49,230 bases of DNA from Candidatus Poribacteria bacterium (GTDB lineage: Bacteria; Poribacteria; WGA-4E; WGA-3G). The notes beneath the pieces are model-generated. The model did not search any database. It was given only the letters and a program-made list of their open reading frames with translations, and was not told where the DNA came from. The stretch lies in assembly GCA_022819945.1 (NCBI GenBank), contig JAJEGI010000049.1:1-49230 (forward strand). The letters run 5' to 3'. The position numbers were made by a program, and so were the translations under genes. Of this stretch, positions 24,053 to 33,633 are shown one piece after another (the first letter of the stretch is position 1; each line of letters begins with the position of its first letter).

Positions 24053-26467
24053 ATGGGCATACAACCTACGATACATAGGACATTCTCATATTGGCTGTGG
24101 TTTATCACATTCGGTGCATTGGCACTGATACTTGCCAATATGCCGCTGTTTAACATACTGGCTTTTGAGTTTTGTGCCGTGTTAGCACTCAGCATCTCTT
24201 TCGCTGGCGCGCATGTGACACTCACAGTGGTGCAGCAGATGAAACGGCAACCTGATATCCTCGCGGGTCCAGCCGGACAAATCGTCGTCCGATGTTATCG
24301 GAGTGCGTTGGTATTTAACTTAGGGTTGCTCGTCCTACCGCTCTCTATCATTCTACTGAACGCGTTTCGGATTAAAAACTGCAATTTCAGCGAAGGCTTT
24401 CTCTTTTTTTTTCTGCTGCCCGTAATCAGTTGCGCATACACGACAGCAGTAGGAACATTCTTTGGGTTCTGGATTAAGAGGCGATGGTTGGCATATTTGG
24501 CGTATCTTGGGTATCTCTTGCTCTCTTTCGTGCCGGTGGTTATCAACCTGATATTTCATCCGCCCGTGTTCGCGTATCACGCGACATTCGGATACTTTCC
24601 GGGACCAATATACGATTTCGTTATTCCGATAACAAGTACCCTGCTGATCGCTCGTGCGGAAACACTCCTGTGGGCACTCCTGTTTTTTGGAGTGTCTGTT
24701 AGTATTTGTGAAATAAGTCGGGATACAGGATTGATGCCGCAACTGATGTGGCGCAAACTGCTCAGTCCGTTCACAAAACGTGTAGGGTTATATCTGCTGA
24801 TCGTTTGTCTACTCGGTTTTCAATTTTATGCAGGGGCATTAGGAATTCGTCCAACTCGCGGCGACATTGCACGAAAACTCGGTGGTTTCCGTGAAACCGC
24901 ACACTTTGAAATCTTCTATGCCCGCGAACTTGAAACAGAGATTGAACGGATCGCTGAGGATTGCGAATTCCAGTACGCACAAGTATCTGCCTACCTCATA
25001 CCAGAGGGCGGAAAATTATCTCGAAAAGTCCGTGCTTATGTTTATGCATCGCCTGACCAGAAGAAGCAGTTGATCGGTGCAGGTCATACATCCGTAGAAG
25101 ATCCGTTTGGACACGGATTTCATATCCATGCGCAAGGCTTTCCACATCCGGTGCTAAAGCATGAATTGGCACACGTCTTTACTGTCCCGTGGGCGCTGCT
25201 GAAAGTAAGCCTGAAGATAGGACTTCATGAAGGGATTGCGGTCGCCGCGGATTGGGATGAAGGCAGACTTACAGCGCATCAATGGGCAAAGGCGATGCGC
25301 CAGATGGAGATCGCTCCTCCGTTACCAGCCGTTATGGGAATCGGATTTTGGGGACATGCCGGTTCGCAGAGTTATTTGCTGGCGGGTTCCTTTGTTCGGT
25401 TTCTTGTTGACACCTATGGCATAGAGAAATTTAAAGCGACTTTCCCTTTCGGGGACTTTGTTCAACACTACAATAAAGATTTGCATTCGCTTGAAGCGGA
25501 GTGGATCGGTTTTTTGGAAAGCGTCCCATTGCAGGATAACGATATAGCCTATGCAAGCTACCGTTTAGAGCAACGCAGTGTTTTTGAGCGGGTCTGTGCC
25601 CATGAGATGGCTGCGCTGCGCGATACTGCGTGGCAGGCGTACTTCCGAAAGGATTTCATCACTGCTGTCGAGAACTTTGAGACAATGCTATCAGATGAAC
25701 CCGAGAACCTAAGCACACTGCGGGGGCTGATGTATAGTGCCTATCAAATGCAGAATTATGACACGGCGTTAGCCTTAGCGGACCGAATTGCAAGCGCGGA
25801 AGACACCGGATTCAGTCCAGAGGCAATGCTACTGAAAGGCGATATTTACTGGCTAAAAAACGAACCTGAAAAAGCATTGAAGGTCTATACTTCCATCGAA
25901 ACAGAATATGAGACAATCGAGCGGCGGCGTATCAAGCGGATCGTAGCACTCTCTTATCCGAGTATCAGCCAGATGCAACCGAACGCGGCAGTACAAGAGG
26001 ACCGCTCCCTCCGAGAATTACTCCGCACTGTCTTGGTTGAACCTAAAAATACAGGAGAGAAAATAGCATATCTGTCAACATGCATTCAAACAGAGCCAGA
26101 TATGTGGTTAGCATACCTCTTAGCCAGTGAATTGCTTCATAAAGAAGGCGCGTGGCGGAGTAGTAATCAATACCTGCGCCGCGCGGTAGCACTCTTAGAA
26201 CAGTCCCAGCTATCGGGTGAAATTTCTCGAAAAACATCATCATCGGTGCAACTGACACCGCAACAATACCAAAGTCTTCTGTTAAATACACGGCAGACAA
26301 TAGGCATCAATGCCTATCATCAAAAAGATTACGAGACCGCGATAAACGTGTTCACCGAGATCGCAGAAGATGAAGAATTGCCTCTTGGAACCATACTAAA
26401 AATGGAAGACTGGAAACAGCGGAGTCGTTGGGCACAATTACATCGCCAAAACGCTATAAACCCTTAG
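24053..26467 (+). CDS. Polytopic membrane gluzincin-like metallopeptidase with C-terminal TPRs
   Basis: 804 residues. The first ~260 contain about six or seven transmembrane helices. A soluble domain follows with HELAH (370-374), the HExxH zinc motif, and Glu393 in LHEGIA, the usual third ligand of gluzincins. From about 540 on there are TPR-like helices (for example AWQAYFRKDFITAVENFETM). The ATG directly follows an in-frame TAG, so no earlier start is possible. It stands alone behind a strong promoter, upstream of the kinase fusion by 119 bases. Probably a membrane-anchored peptidase facing the periplasm; the substrate is unknown. Confidence 0.82.
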   Translation: MGIQPTIHRTFSYWLWFITFGALALILANMPLFNILAFEFCAVLALSISFAGAHVTLTVVQQMKRQPDILAGPAGQIVVRCYRSALVFNLGLLVLPLSIILLNAFRIKNCNFSEGFLFFFLLPVISCAYTTAVGTFFGFWIKRRWLAYLAYLGYLLLSFVPVVINLIFHPPVFAYHATFGYFPGPIYDFVIPITSTLLIARAETLLWALLFFGVSVSICEISRDTGLMPQLMWRKLLSPFTKRVGLYLLIVCLLGFQFYAGALGIRPTRGDIARKLGGFRETAHFEIFYARELETEIERIAEDCEFQYAQVSAYLIPEGGKLSRKVRAYVYASPDQKKQLIGAGHTSVEDPFGHGFHIHAQGFPHPVLKHELAHVFTVPWALLKVSLKIGLHEGIAVAADWDEGRLTAHQWAKAMRQMEIAPPLPAVMGIGFWGHAGSQSYLLAGSFVRFLVDTYGIEKFKATFPFGDFVQHYNKDLHSLEAEWIGFLESVPLQDNDIAYASYRLEQRSVFERVCAHEMAALRDTAWQAYFRKDFITAVENFETMLSDEPENLSTLRGLMYSAYQMQNYDTALALADRIASAEDTGFSPEAMLLKGDIYWLKNEPEKALKVYTSIETEYETIERRRIKRIVALSYPSISQMQPNAAVQEDRSLRELLRTVLVEPKNTGEKIAYLSTCIQTEPDMWLAYLLASELLHKEGAWRSSNQYLRRAVALLEQSQLSGEISRKTSSSVQLTPQQYQSLLLNTRQTIGINAYHQKDYETAINVFTEIAEDEELPLGTILKMEDWKQRSRWAQLHRQNAINP

Positions 26468-26586
26468 TTTGAACTCTGGATTCATCTTTGGAACTATTTT
26501 AAATCAATTGAGATTGTTGATTTGCCCGGGCGAAGATGGTTCAAAACAGATTGACAGTATTTTGATTTTAAACCAAAGGAGCCGCT

Positions 26587-28506
26587 ATGAAACTTTTTGT
26601 GCCGGGAAGGATTTGCCTGTTCGGTGAACACAGCGATTGGGCAGCAAGGTACCGGCAAAATAACTCAGAAATCGAAAAGGGCTATACCTTAATAACCAGC
26701 ACGAACCAAGGTGTACATGCAGAGGTTAAACCGCATCCTACTCAGCTGATTCTGAAGACTACCCTCAGTGATGGCACCCACCACGGCCCCTATAGCCTGC
26801 CTATGGAGCGGAGTGCACTTCTCGCCGAAGCCGAAAAAGGCGGATTTTTTAGTTATGCTGCTGGGGTCGCCTATCAAATTTTAACCAACTACCGGGTCCA
26901 AGGGCTGGAAATCGATAATTATCTCACCGATTTACCCGTAAAAAAAGGCTTATCTTCGAGTGCTGCCATCAGTGTTTTAGTCGCACGCGCTTTTAATCGG
27001 ACTTATGATCTCAAGATGACAATACGCGATGAAATGGAGTACGCCTACCGGGGTGAAACGACCACCCCATCACGTTGTGGACGGATGGACCAGGGGTGTG
27101 CATACCAACGTCCGATCCTCATGACATTTGATGGCGACAACGTTGATGTCCGAGAACTCAGTGTACCGAAAAACATGTACCTCGTAATTGTTGACCTGGG
27201 TGCCGGTAAAGATACACTCCTGATATTGAACCAATTAAATCACTGCTATCCATTCGCTGAAAGCGAATTAGAGAAAAACGTACAACACTACCTTGGGCCT
27301 CTAAGTGCGCAAATTACACAAGAAGCGTATCAAGCCCTACGCGACGGAGACGCGGAATTAGTCGGTAAACTGATGACCCGTGCGCAAACGGAGTTCGACG
27401 AACACCTCATACCTGCCTGTCCATCGCAATTGACTGCCCCGGTCCTGCACAAAGTCCTCAATTATGGACCGATCCAGCCGTATATTTGGGGCGGTAAGGG
27501 TGTCGGCTCTCAAGGCGACGGGTCCGCCCAATTCATTGCGAAAGATGAAGAGAGTCAGCAACGCGTCATCGAGATTATTGAAGAGGATTTGAAGATGTCG
27601 TGCCTGAAACTGGTGATTGAAGCAAGCAGTCACGTCCGAAAAGCCGTCATTCCCGCTGCAGGGTTTGGGACTCGACTTTTCCCCGCTTCAAAAGCGATGA
27701 AGAAGGAACTCTTCCCTGTAATTGACAGTTCCGGGCAAGCGAAACCCGCAATTATGGTAATCGTTGAAGAGGCAATAGAGGCCGGTATTGAGGAAATCTG
27801 TCTTATTGTCCAGCAAGGCGATATCGAACTTTTTGAATCCTTTTTCAAAACGCCCCCCCCCATTGAGCACTATAATAAACTCAGTAAAGAAAACAAGGCA
27901 TATTGCGACTATCTATTGGATTTAGGGAGCAAAGTGACGTTCGTCACACAAGACGTTCAAGAAGGATTCGGACATGCTGTTTATTGTGCAAGGGAGTGGG
28001 TTGGCAACGAACCTTTTCTATTGATGCTCGGTGACCATCTCTACGGTTCAAATGAGGAACGATGTTGTGCGCGACAAGTTGTAGAGGCTTATGAACAGGT
28101 AGGACACAGTGTTGTCGGACTTAAAGAGACGCCGATTGAGCATTTATCAAACTTCGGATGCGTCACGGGTGTATGGAAAGAAGCGGACTCATTACTATCG
28201 GTGACGGAGTTTTACGAAAAGCCGGATCCTGAGTATGCAATGGAGCATTTGCATATAGATGGTATGGATGTGGACCAGTTCTTGACAGTGTTCGGCATCT
28301 ATGTCATTCAACCCCAGATTTTCGAGTTTCTCGAGCAGAACATTGCGCATAACCTGCGCGAGCGCGGCGAATTCCAACTGACCTCCTGTTTAGATGAATT
28401 GCGGAAAGCAGAGGGTTTTTCGGGGTACGTTGTCAAGGGAAAACGCTATGACATCGGTCTTCCTGAAGAATATCGGCAAACGGTTATTGAGTTCAGGAAC
28501 GCTTAG
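26587..28506 (+). CDS. Fusion of a GHMP sugar kinase and a GalU-like nucleotidyltransferase
   Basis: 639 residues in one uninterrupted frame, AAAGGAG before the ATG. Residues 1-345 are a GHMP kinase: LFGEHSDW at the N-terminus, the ATP-binding PVKKGLSSSAA (117-127) and GGKGVGSQGDGSAQ (302-315). Residues 350-639 are a nucleotidyltransferase: AVIPAAGFGTRLFPASKAMKK (353-373) and LGDHLYGSNE are typical of UTP-glucose-1-phosphate uridylyltransferases. The enzyme would phosphorylate a sugar at C1 and couple the product to a nucleotide, a salvage route to UDP- or other NDP-sugars. The domain order is the reverse of fucokinase/GDP-fucose pyrophosphorylase (FKP). The sugar is unknown; galactose, arabinose or glucuronate are candidates. 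Confidence 0.9.
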   Translation: MKLFVPGRICLFGEHSDWAARYRQNNSEIEKGYTLITSTNQGVHAEVKPHPTQLILKTTLSDGTHHGPYSLPMERSALLAEAEKGGFFSYAAGVAYQILTNYRVQGLEIDNYLTDLPVKKGLSSSAAISVLVARAFNRTYDLKMTIRDEMEYAYRGETTTPSRCGRMDQGCAYQRPILMTFDGDNVDVRELSVPKNMYLVIVDLGAGKDTLLILNQLNHCYPFAESELEKNVQHYLGPLSAQITQEAYQALRDGDAELVGKLMTRAQTEFDEHLIPACPSQLTAPVLHKVLNYGPIQPYIWGGKGVGSQGDGSAQFIAKDEESQQRVIEIIEEDLKMSCLKLVIEASSHVRKAVIPAAGFGTRLFPASKAMKKELFPVIDSSGQAKPAIMVIVEEAIEAGIEEICLIVQQGDIELFESFFKTPPPIEHYNKLSKENKAYCDYLLDLGSKVTFVTQDVQEGFGHAVYCAREWVGNEPFLLMLGDHLYGSNEERCCARQVVEAYEQVGHSVVGLKETPIEHLSNFGCVTGVWKEADSLLSVTEFYEKPDPEYAMEHLHIDGMDVDQFLTVFGIYVIQPQIFEFLEQNIAHNLRERGEFQLTSCLDELRKAEGFSGYVVKGKRYDIGLPEEYRQTVIEFRNA

Positions 28507-28520
28507 CGTATTGTATCTAT

Positions 28521-31500
28521 CTATGCGTTAGAATCACGCTTGATAACGACGATTGTCATATCATCGTATTGTTCCGCTTCGCCGACAAAGTCGCGAACGT
28601 CGTTAACAATGTGTTGGACAGTTGCTTCGGCATCAAAATTATCAGGGATCCGCGAAACCGATTCCTTTAAGCGTTCAGTCCCATACATCTCCTCTTCTGC
28701 GTTGAGTGCTTCAATGAGACCATCGGTATGAAAAATCAGCACATCCCCTTCAGCTAAATCGAAGGCCGTAGATTCATATTCCACTTTTTTCATACTCCCC
28801 AGCGGCAGGTCGCCGCTCTCAATTTCGATTATATCCGTCCCGCGTTTGAGAACGGGATAGGGTTGCCCACCATTGGCGTAGTCAATCCGTTTCGCGGCTT
28901 CATCAAGGACAGCGAGGTTCAGCGCGATGAAACTGGGGCCGTACATCCGCGGTGATAACCCTGTATTGAGATCGCTAAGAATAACCGCGGCTGCGGATTT
29001 GAAACGCGAGACTTCATATAACATCCCATTCGTCAACACAGCGTTCATCGCGCCTCTGAGACCTTTCCCCGCTGCATCCGCGACTGCGATAGCCGTTTGT
29101 CCGTTAGACACAGTAAGGTAATCGTAGAAGTCTCCACCGACCTGCGTTGCGGGGACTGACATACCTGCGAGGTCGAACCCTTTGGTGTCGGGTGACTCTG
29201 TCGGCAGAAGCCCCATCTGAATATTCTGTGCTTCACTGAGTTCAGCGCGGATACGTTGTATCTCTGCTTCTTCCCTTTGTCTGACTTCATTACGGAGCTG
29301 CAGGGTGTGCCGCCGGTTGACGACAAGGCGACCAATCAATGCGAGAACGACGGTCACAAAAATAAGCGTCGGTAAGTAGGTCCGCCAACGTGTCCAAAGC
29401 GGAGGCGGGATATTAAAGTCCACCACTGCTGGCGGTTCGGTGTAGGGCCAGTTTTTACGAAACGCCTTGATGAGGAAACTGTAGTTGCCTGCTTTAAGCC
29501 CGGTGTATCGGATCCGGAGCGTACCCTTTTGATTTTGAAATTCCTGTGTAACACTGCTACCGAGGATCTGTTGATTCGTCGAACCGATTGCGGCGGGCGG
29601 TGTCCAATTGTCAGAGAGTGTATCAGAATCGGTAGCCAAAAGTGAGAATTCCTCCACCGAAAGTTGCGTCCATGTAGGGGTATCCAATCCTATTAACTTA
29701 AATTCATAGGAAAGCCCTTCACGCAGCGAGCTGATCCCTCGCACACTAAAAGTCTTAGTGCCACGCGAAGATAAGACCAAAGTCGATGAGAAATCGGTGT
29801 AAGATTCATCGGCTTCTAAGGCGATGATTCGGCATTCTGGTAGCCCACCGCGCGCTGGCGTATACTGCGTAACCCCCGCTTCAGTCGCGAACCAGATGTC
29901 TTTATCGGAAGATTCAAGAACTTTCGAGATATTGTTATGTGCCCAACCGTTTTTCGTCGTTCGATTGTGGAAGGTTTCACCATCGTATCGCACCGTACCA
30001 CCGCCTCGTGTTGCGAACCATATATTTCCGCGGCTATCTTCTATGACATCCCGGACGTTGTCTACAAGAAACCCGTCCTCTTTTGTGGTATAGGTCGTCA
30101 GATTTTTCCCGTCGTATCGGACAGCCCCCCGGGACGTTGCCAACCAGAGGACACCTTCCTGAGAAGTCACAGATGCGTTTATGGGGGCAAGTTTACTAAT
30201 CGCCTGCTCTGTGGTTAACCGCGTGCCGCGATAGGTTTGAATGGCATCTGAAAAAAGAAAAGTGATTTCGTCATTCTCTTGTGTTGGTTGCTGCCACACA
30301 GCCAAGGGAGCAGAAGTAGGTTCTCCGTCAAGTACAGTCGGTCTACCGGTTTCGATATTGCCCCAATATACCAATCGACCTGTCACCGCATTGAAAAACC
30401 ATTTGCGCCGTGGCATAGATTTCAAGAGTTTTGTTGCTTTCAGGTCCAGCTCATCGGGTTTAATAGCACGAGTTGTGGATGCGACGAGATCAATGTTTTT
30501 CGGATAGCGGTTCACCTTCCCGTTTTCAAAATGTACCCATAACCTATCGTCGGCATCTCTGTATAAGTCGGTGATCGCAGTTGTTCCAGGCTCTATTTCC
30601 AAAACTGAAGTGTTTGATTGCCTTTCGGCGATTTTTTGGAACAGAATTCTTTGCGACCCCCTATCTGTAAGCCATAACAACCCTGTTGCATCGGGTTTGA
30701 AAAGATGCCCACCAAACGCCATCCATACGTGTTCGCCTTCCGTAACAAGGACATCCCTATTGCTATCCGACCGCTCTCCGCCGGGACCGATTTTTGTTCG
30801 GATAGAGATAGAAATTTGATGTCCGTAATTTCCGTTTGCGTAGCGGAAGAACGTATATCGTGTGGAATTCCCACGGGACCTCGGCTGATTTATAAACCAG
30901 ATATCTCTTCCGACTTCAAATATCTTCACAATTTCCGACTGGGGGCGCCGTCGCTCTCTATTAACTGTGCCTAACCTTAATGAGGCTGTAGTAATTTCAC
31001 CTGTTCTCGTATCATAACGTGCGACGCCGCCTGAGACACTGAACCAAAGATACCCTCTACTATCCTCATACATTGTCCGAATTCTGTTGGTGCCGAGTCC
31101 AGCGTGTGTAATCACTGCGGGTGTCGGTTCAAAGGCTGTCACACCGTTATTGTGTCCGAACCACAATTTACCGTCAACGGCTTCAAAGATCGTACGAATC
31201 TCGTCGTTTCCGAATCTACTATTAGTTCTATTATAGGAAGTCGGTTCAAGTTCGGTATTGTATTGCTGGACCCCTTGGTGTTCACTAATAAACCATAGAT
31301 TTCCCCATTGGTCCTCAATTTCAAGAAAGCCTAACGCGCCTCTCAGCCGCCGCAGCCGTGAGCCGTCCCATCGTCTCGTGGAGCGACCATCGCTAAACCA
31401 GAGTCGCCTTTTTGTATCAACCTGGATGGCGATGCTTTTCCGAATAGGGACTCCTCTTGAAGATGTACCGGTCCTGGCCCCGACCTGGGGCCAAGTTGGG

Positions 31501-32408
31501 AAGATCTGTTCAAAATCTTTGCCATCAAATCGTAAGAGCAGGTCATTACCGCCGAACCAAAGGTTTCCGGCATCATCTTCGGCGATCGCTGCAATTGGGT
31601 TAACGACATTTAGATCAGAGATATTGAAACGCGTGAATCCGGCATTCGGATGGATACGGGGTGTTCCATCAGCTGTTTCATCGGCTGTATCCGCGCCCCC
31701 GAGTTCGGCGCGGACCCAAGGGTTCTCTCGGAAACTCAGGATGACCCCGTTCCGTTCCTCCTCGCCTTCACTGCCCCCGAGCCAGAGCGTCCCATCCGTA
31801 CTTTGAAAAATAACGCTTATTGTCAATCCCACGGAGCGGATCAAATCCTCACCTATAATTTCGTGAGGCTGTGCCTGCGGCAGTTTTTGGACACCGGGTG
31901 TCACGTATTTGGTTAGCACCTGATTTTCACCGACCCATATATCGCCGTCCTGATCCGCAACGAGTGAATTCCCGGGACCGATGTAACTGATTTCATTGCC
32001 ATCAAACCGGCTAATCCTGCCTGATTTTTCCGAATAATCCCTTGAAAGGAACCAGATGTGTCCCCATTTATCCTCAACGATCTGTTTCGTTTGTCCGAGT
32101 AGCGCGCCCGCTTCAACGCCCTCATAACCGTCAAATGATCCAACGTAGGGTCTAAACGTATTATCATCAAATCGACTCACCCCCCCGCGATCAGAACCGA
32201 ACCAGAGGACCCCTCGGCTGTCTTGGAAAATAACGGGGACAACTGGGCCAACCAATCCATCAGCGACGGTGTAGGTTTGAATTTGCTCAGCGTTGACATC
32301 CACAGAAACAAAAATTGCAGCAAGGGTTATCCCAACGAGAAAAATAAAGTTTTTAACCGTAGTTTGCAGGCTTTTGAAACGTGGGAAATAAAAGTTGGTA
32401 TCTATCAT
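28521..32408 (-). CDS. Giant regulator: two-component-type propellers, Y_Y_Y domain, membrane segment and SpoIIE phosphatase
   Basis: About 1295 residues from the ATG at 32408. An in-frame start at 32480 would overlap dapL by 38 bases and is not preferred. An N-terminal hydrophobic segment ends VDVNAEQ. Many Reg_prop repeats follow (such as DSRGVLWFGSDRGGVSRFD), then a Y_Y_Y-like domain, a transmembrane helix (TYLPTLIFVTVVLALIGRLV) and a coiled linker. The C-terminal ~240 residues are a PP2C/SpoIIE phosphatase with GGDFYD, DAAGKG, HTDGLIEA and YDDMTIVV. Such proteins sense a periplasmic ligand and dephosphorylate an anti-sigma-factor antagonist. Convergent with the kinase fusion gene, with a 14-base gap. 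Confidence 0.88.
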   Translation of the reverse strand: MIDTNFYFPRFKSLQTTVKNFIFLVGITLAAIFVSVDVNAEQIQTYTVADGLVGPVVPVIFQDSRGVLWFGSDRGGVSRFDDNTFRPYVGSFDGYEGVEAGALLGQTKQIVEDKWGHIWFLSRDYSEKSGRISRFDGNEISYIGPGNSLVADQDGDIWVGENQVLTKYVTPGVQKLPQAQPHEIIGEDLIRSVGLTISVIFQSTDGTLWLGGSEGEEERNGVILSFRENPWVRAELGGADTADETADGTPRIHPNAGFTRFNISDLNVVNPIAAIAEDDAGNLWFGGNDLLLRFDGKDFEQIFPTWPQVGARTGTSSRGVPIRKSIAIQVDTKRRLWFSDGRSTRRWDGSRLRRLRGALGFLEIEDQWGNLWFISEHQGVQQYNTELEPTSYNRTNSRFGNDEIRTIFEAVDGKLWFGHNNGVTAFEPTPAVITHAGLGTNRIRTMYEDSRGYLWFSVSGGVARYDTRTGEITTASLRLGTVNRERRRPQSEIVKIFEVGRDIWFINQPRSRGNSTRYTFFRYANGNYGHQISISIRTKIGPGGERSDSNRDVLVTEGEHVWMAFGGHLFKPDATGLLWLTDRGSQRILFQKIAERQSNTSVLEIEPGTTAITDLYRDADDRLWVHFENGKVNRYPKNIDLVASTTRAIKPDELDLKATKLLKSMPRRKWFFNAVTGRLVYWGNIETGRPTVLDGEPTSAPLAVWQQPTQENDEITFLFSDAIQTYRGTRLTTEQAISKLAPINASVTSQEGVLWLATSRGAVRYDGKNLTTYTTKEDGFLVDNVRDVIEDSRGNIWFATRGGGTVRYDGETFHNRTTKNGWAHNNISKVLESSDKDIWFATEAGVTQYTPARGGLPECRIIALEADESYTDFSSTLVLSSRGTKTFSVRGISSLREGLSYEFKLIGLDTPTWTQLSVEEFSLLATDSDTLSDNWTPPAAIGSTNQQILGSSVTQEFQNQKGTLRIRYTGLKAGNYSFLIKAFRKNWPYTEPPAVVDFNIPPPLWTRWRTYLPTLIFVTVVLALIGRLVVNRRHTLQLRNEVRQREEAEIQRIRAELSEAQNIQMGLLPTESPDTKGFDLAGMSVPATQVGGDFYDYLTVSNGQTAIAVADAAGKGLRGAMNAVLTNGMLYEVSRFKSAAAVILSDLNTGLSPRMYGPSFIALNLAVLDEAAKRIDYANGGQPYPVLKRGTDIIEIESGDLPLGSMKKVEYESTAFDLAEGDVLIFHTDGLIEALNAEEEMYGTERLKESVSRIPDNFDAEATVQHIVNDVRDFVGEAEQYDDMTIVVIKRDSNA

Positions 32409-32442
32409 AATTTTTACCGACCAGATCCGTTTTGTTGCAGGA

Positions 32443-33618
32443 TTAATGTGCGAAATCTCGAATGCGCGAAATCGCTTCATTTATGACTGCGTCTGGATAC
32501 GTCAAAGAGATTCGACAGTAGCCTTCACTCCATTGCCCATATCCGAGTCCGGGTGTTACCACAACGCCTACTTCCTCAAGCAATGCCGTTGCGAAAGCAC
32601 GACTTGAACCGTTGAAACGCGGTGGGACAGGTGCCCAGATGTACATTGTTGCCTTCGGTCTCTCAATTGCCCATCCGCTCTCGGTGAGTGTGTCCACTAC
32701 CATATCCCGTCGTTTCTGATAAACGCTGTTTATCGCAGGCGTGACTTCATGAGCGATTGAGAGTGCCTTCGCCCCGGCAAATTGAAGTGCGCGGAGTGAG
32801 CCATTATCTATATTGTCTTTAACAGTCTTAACAGCACTCACAGCGGTTGGGTTCCCGACAACAAATCCTAATCGCCACCCTGTCATATTAAACGCTTTAC
32901 TCAATGAAAAGAATTCAACGGCTACTTCGGCAGCCCCATCTACCTGTAAAATACTCGGTGAACGATATCCGTCGTAGGTGTTTTCACTATAGGCGTTGTC
33001 GTGCGCGATGAGGATACTGTTTTGTCGTCCAAATTCCACGGCGCGAGCGAAGAAATCGAGGTCAGCCGTTGCGGTTGTTGGATTGTTTGGGTAGTTAATC
33101 CACAGAACTTTAGCGAGCCGTTTTACCTCGTCAGGGATAGCGTCAAAGTCAACGTAGAAATCGTTTTCTCGCAGAAGCGGTGCGTAGTAAGTCGTCGCGC
33201 TCGCAAAAACGTGTCCAATATTATAGGTCGGGTAACCCGGACTTGCTGCGATACCGATGTCGCCAGGATTAAGTATGCCGAGTGCCAATTTAACAATGGC
33301 ATCTTTACTTCCGAGCGTAGTCGCGACCTGATCATCGGATAGCGTAACGCCGTAACGCCGTTGATAGAAGTCAAGCACTGCCTGTGGGAAATCCTCAACA
33401 GGGATGTCGCATCCGTAGCGGTGCCGATCTGGGTCTTTGGGATTCTGGATCGCCTGTACCAGCGTCTCAACAACGGGATCGGGTGTCGGAATATCGGGAT
33501 CCCCGATGCCGAGGCTAATGACATCAACACCGCGTGCTTTCGCTGCTTGTATCTTTTGGCGCAAATCGACAAAGAGATACGGTGGAAGTTTCTGTAACCG
33601 TTCTGCGAGTGTAACCAA
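32443..33618 (-). CDS. dapL: LL-diaminopimelate aminotransferase
   Basis: 391 residues, a class I/II PLP aminotransferase. GIGDPDIPTP, SPGYPTY and NYPNNPT (175-181) are followed by the Schiff-base Lys241 in SLSKAFNMTGWRLGF, all typical of DapL. DapL converts tetrahydrodipicolinate directly to LL-diaminopimelate, bypassing the acyl routes. Translation starts at TTG 33618, with AAGGAG six bases upstream. Two dapB genes, for the preceding step of the same pathway, lie about 3 kb upstream in the same direction, which strengthens the call. A related aminotransferase specificity cannot be fully excluded from sequence alone. Confidence 0.88.
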   Translation of the reverse strand: MVTLAERLQKLPPYLFVDLRQKIQAAKARGVDVISLGIGDPDIPTPDPVVETLVQAIQNPKDPDRHRYGCDIPVEDFPQAVLDFYQRRYGVTLSDDQVATTLGSKDAIVKLALGILNPGDIGIAASPGYPTYNIGHVFASATTYYAPLLRENDFYVDFDAIPDEVKRLAKVLWINYPNNPTTATADLDFFARAVEFGRQNSILIAHDNAYSENTYDGYRSPSILQVDGAAEVAVEFFSLSKAFNMTGWRLGFVVGNPTAVSAVKTVKDNIDNGSLRALQFAGAKALSIAHEVTPAINSVYQKRRDMVVDTLTESGWAIERPKATMYIWAPVPPRFNGSSRAFATALLEEVGVVVTPGLGYGQWSEGYCRISLTYPDAVINEAISRIRDFAH

Positions 33619-33633
33619 AATGTTCTCCTTTGT

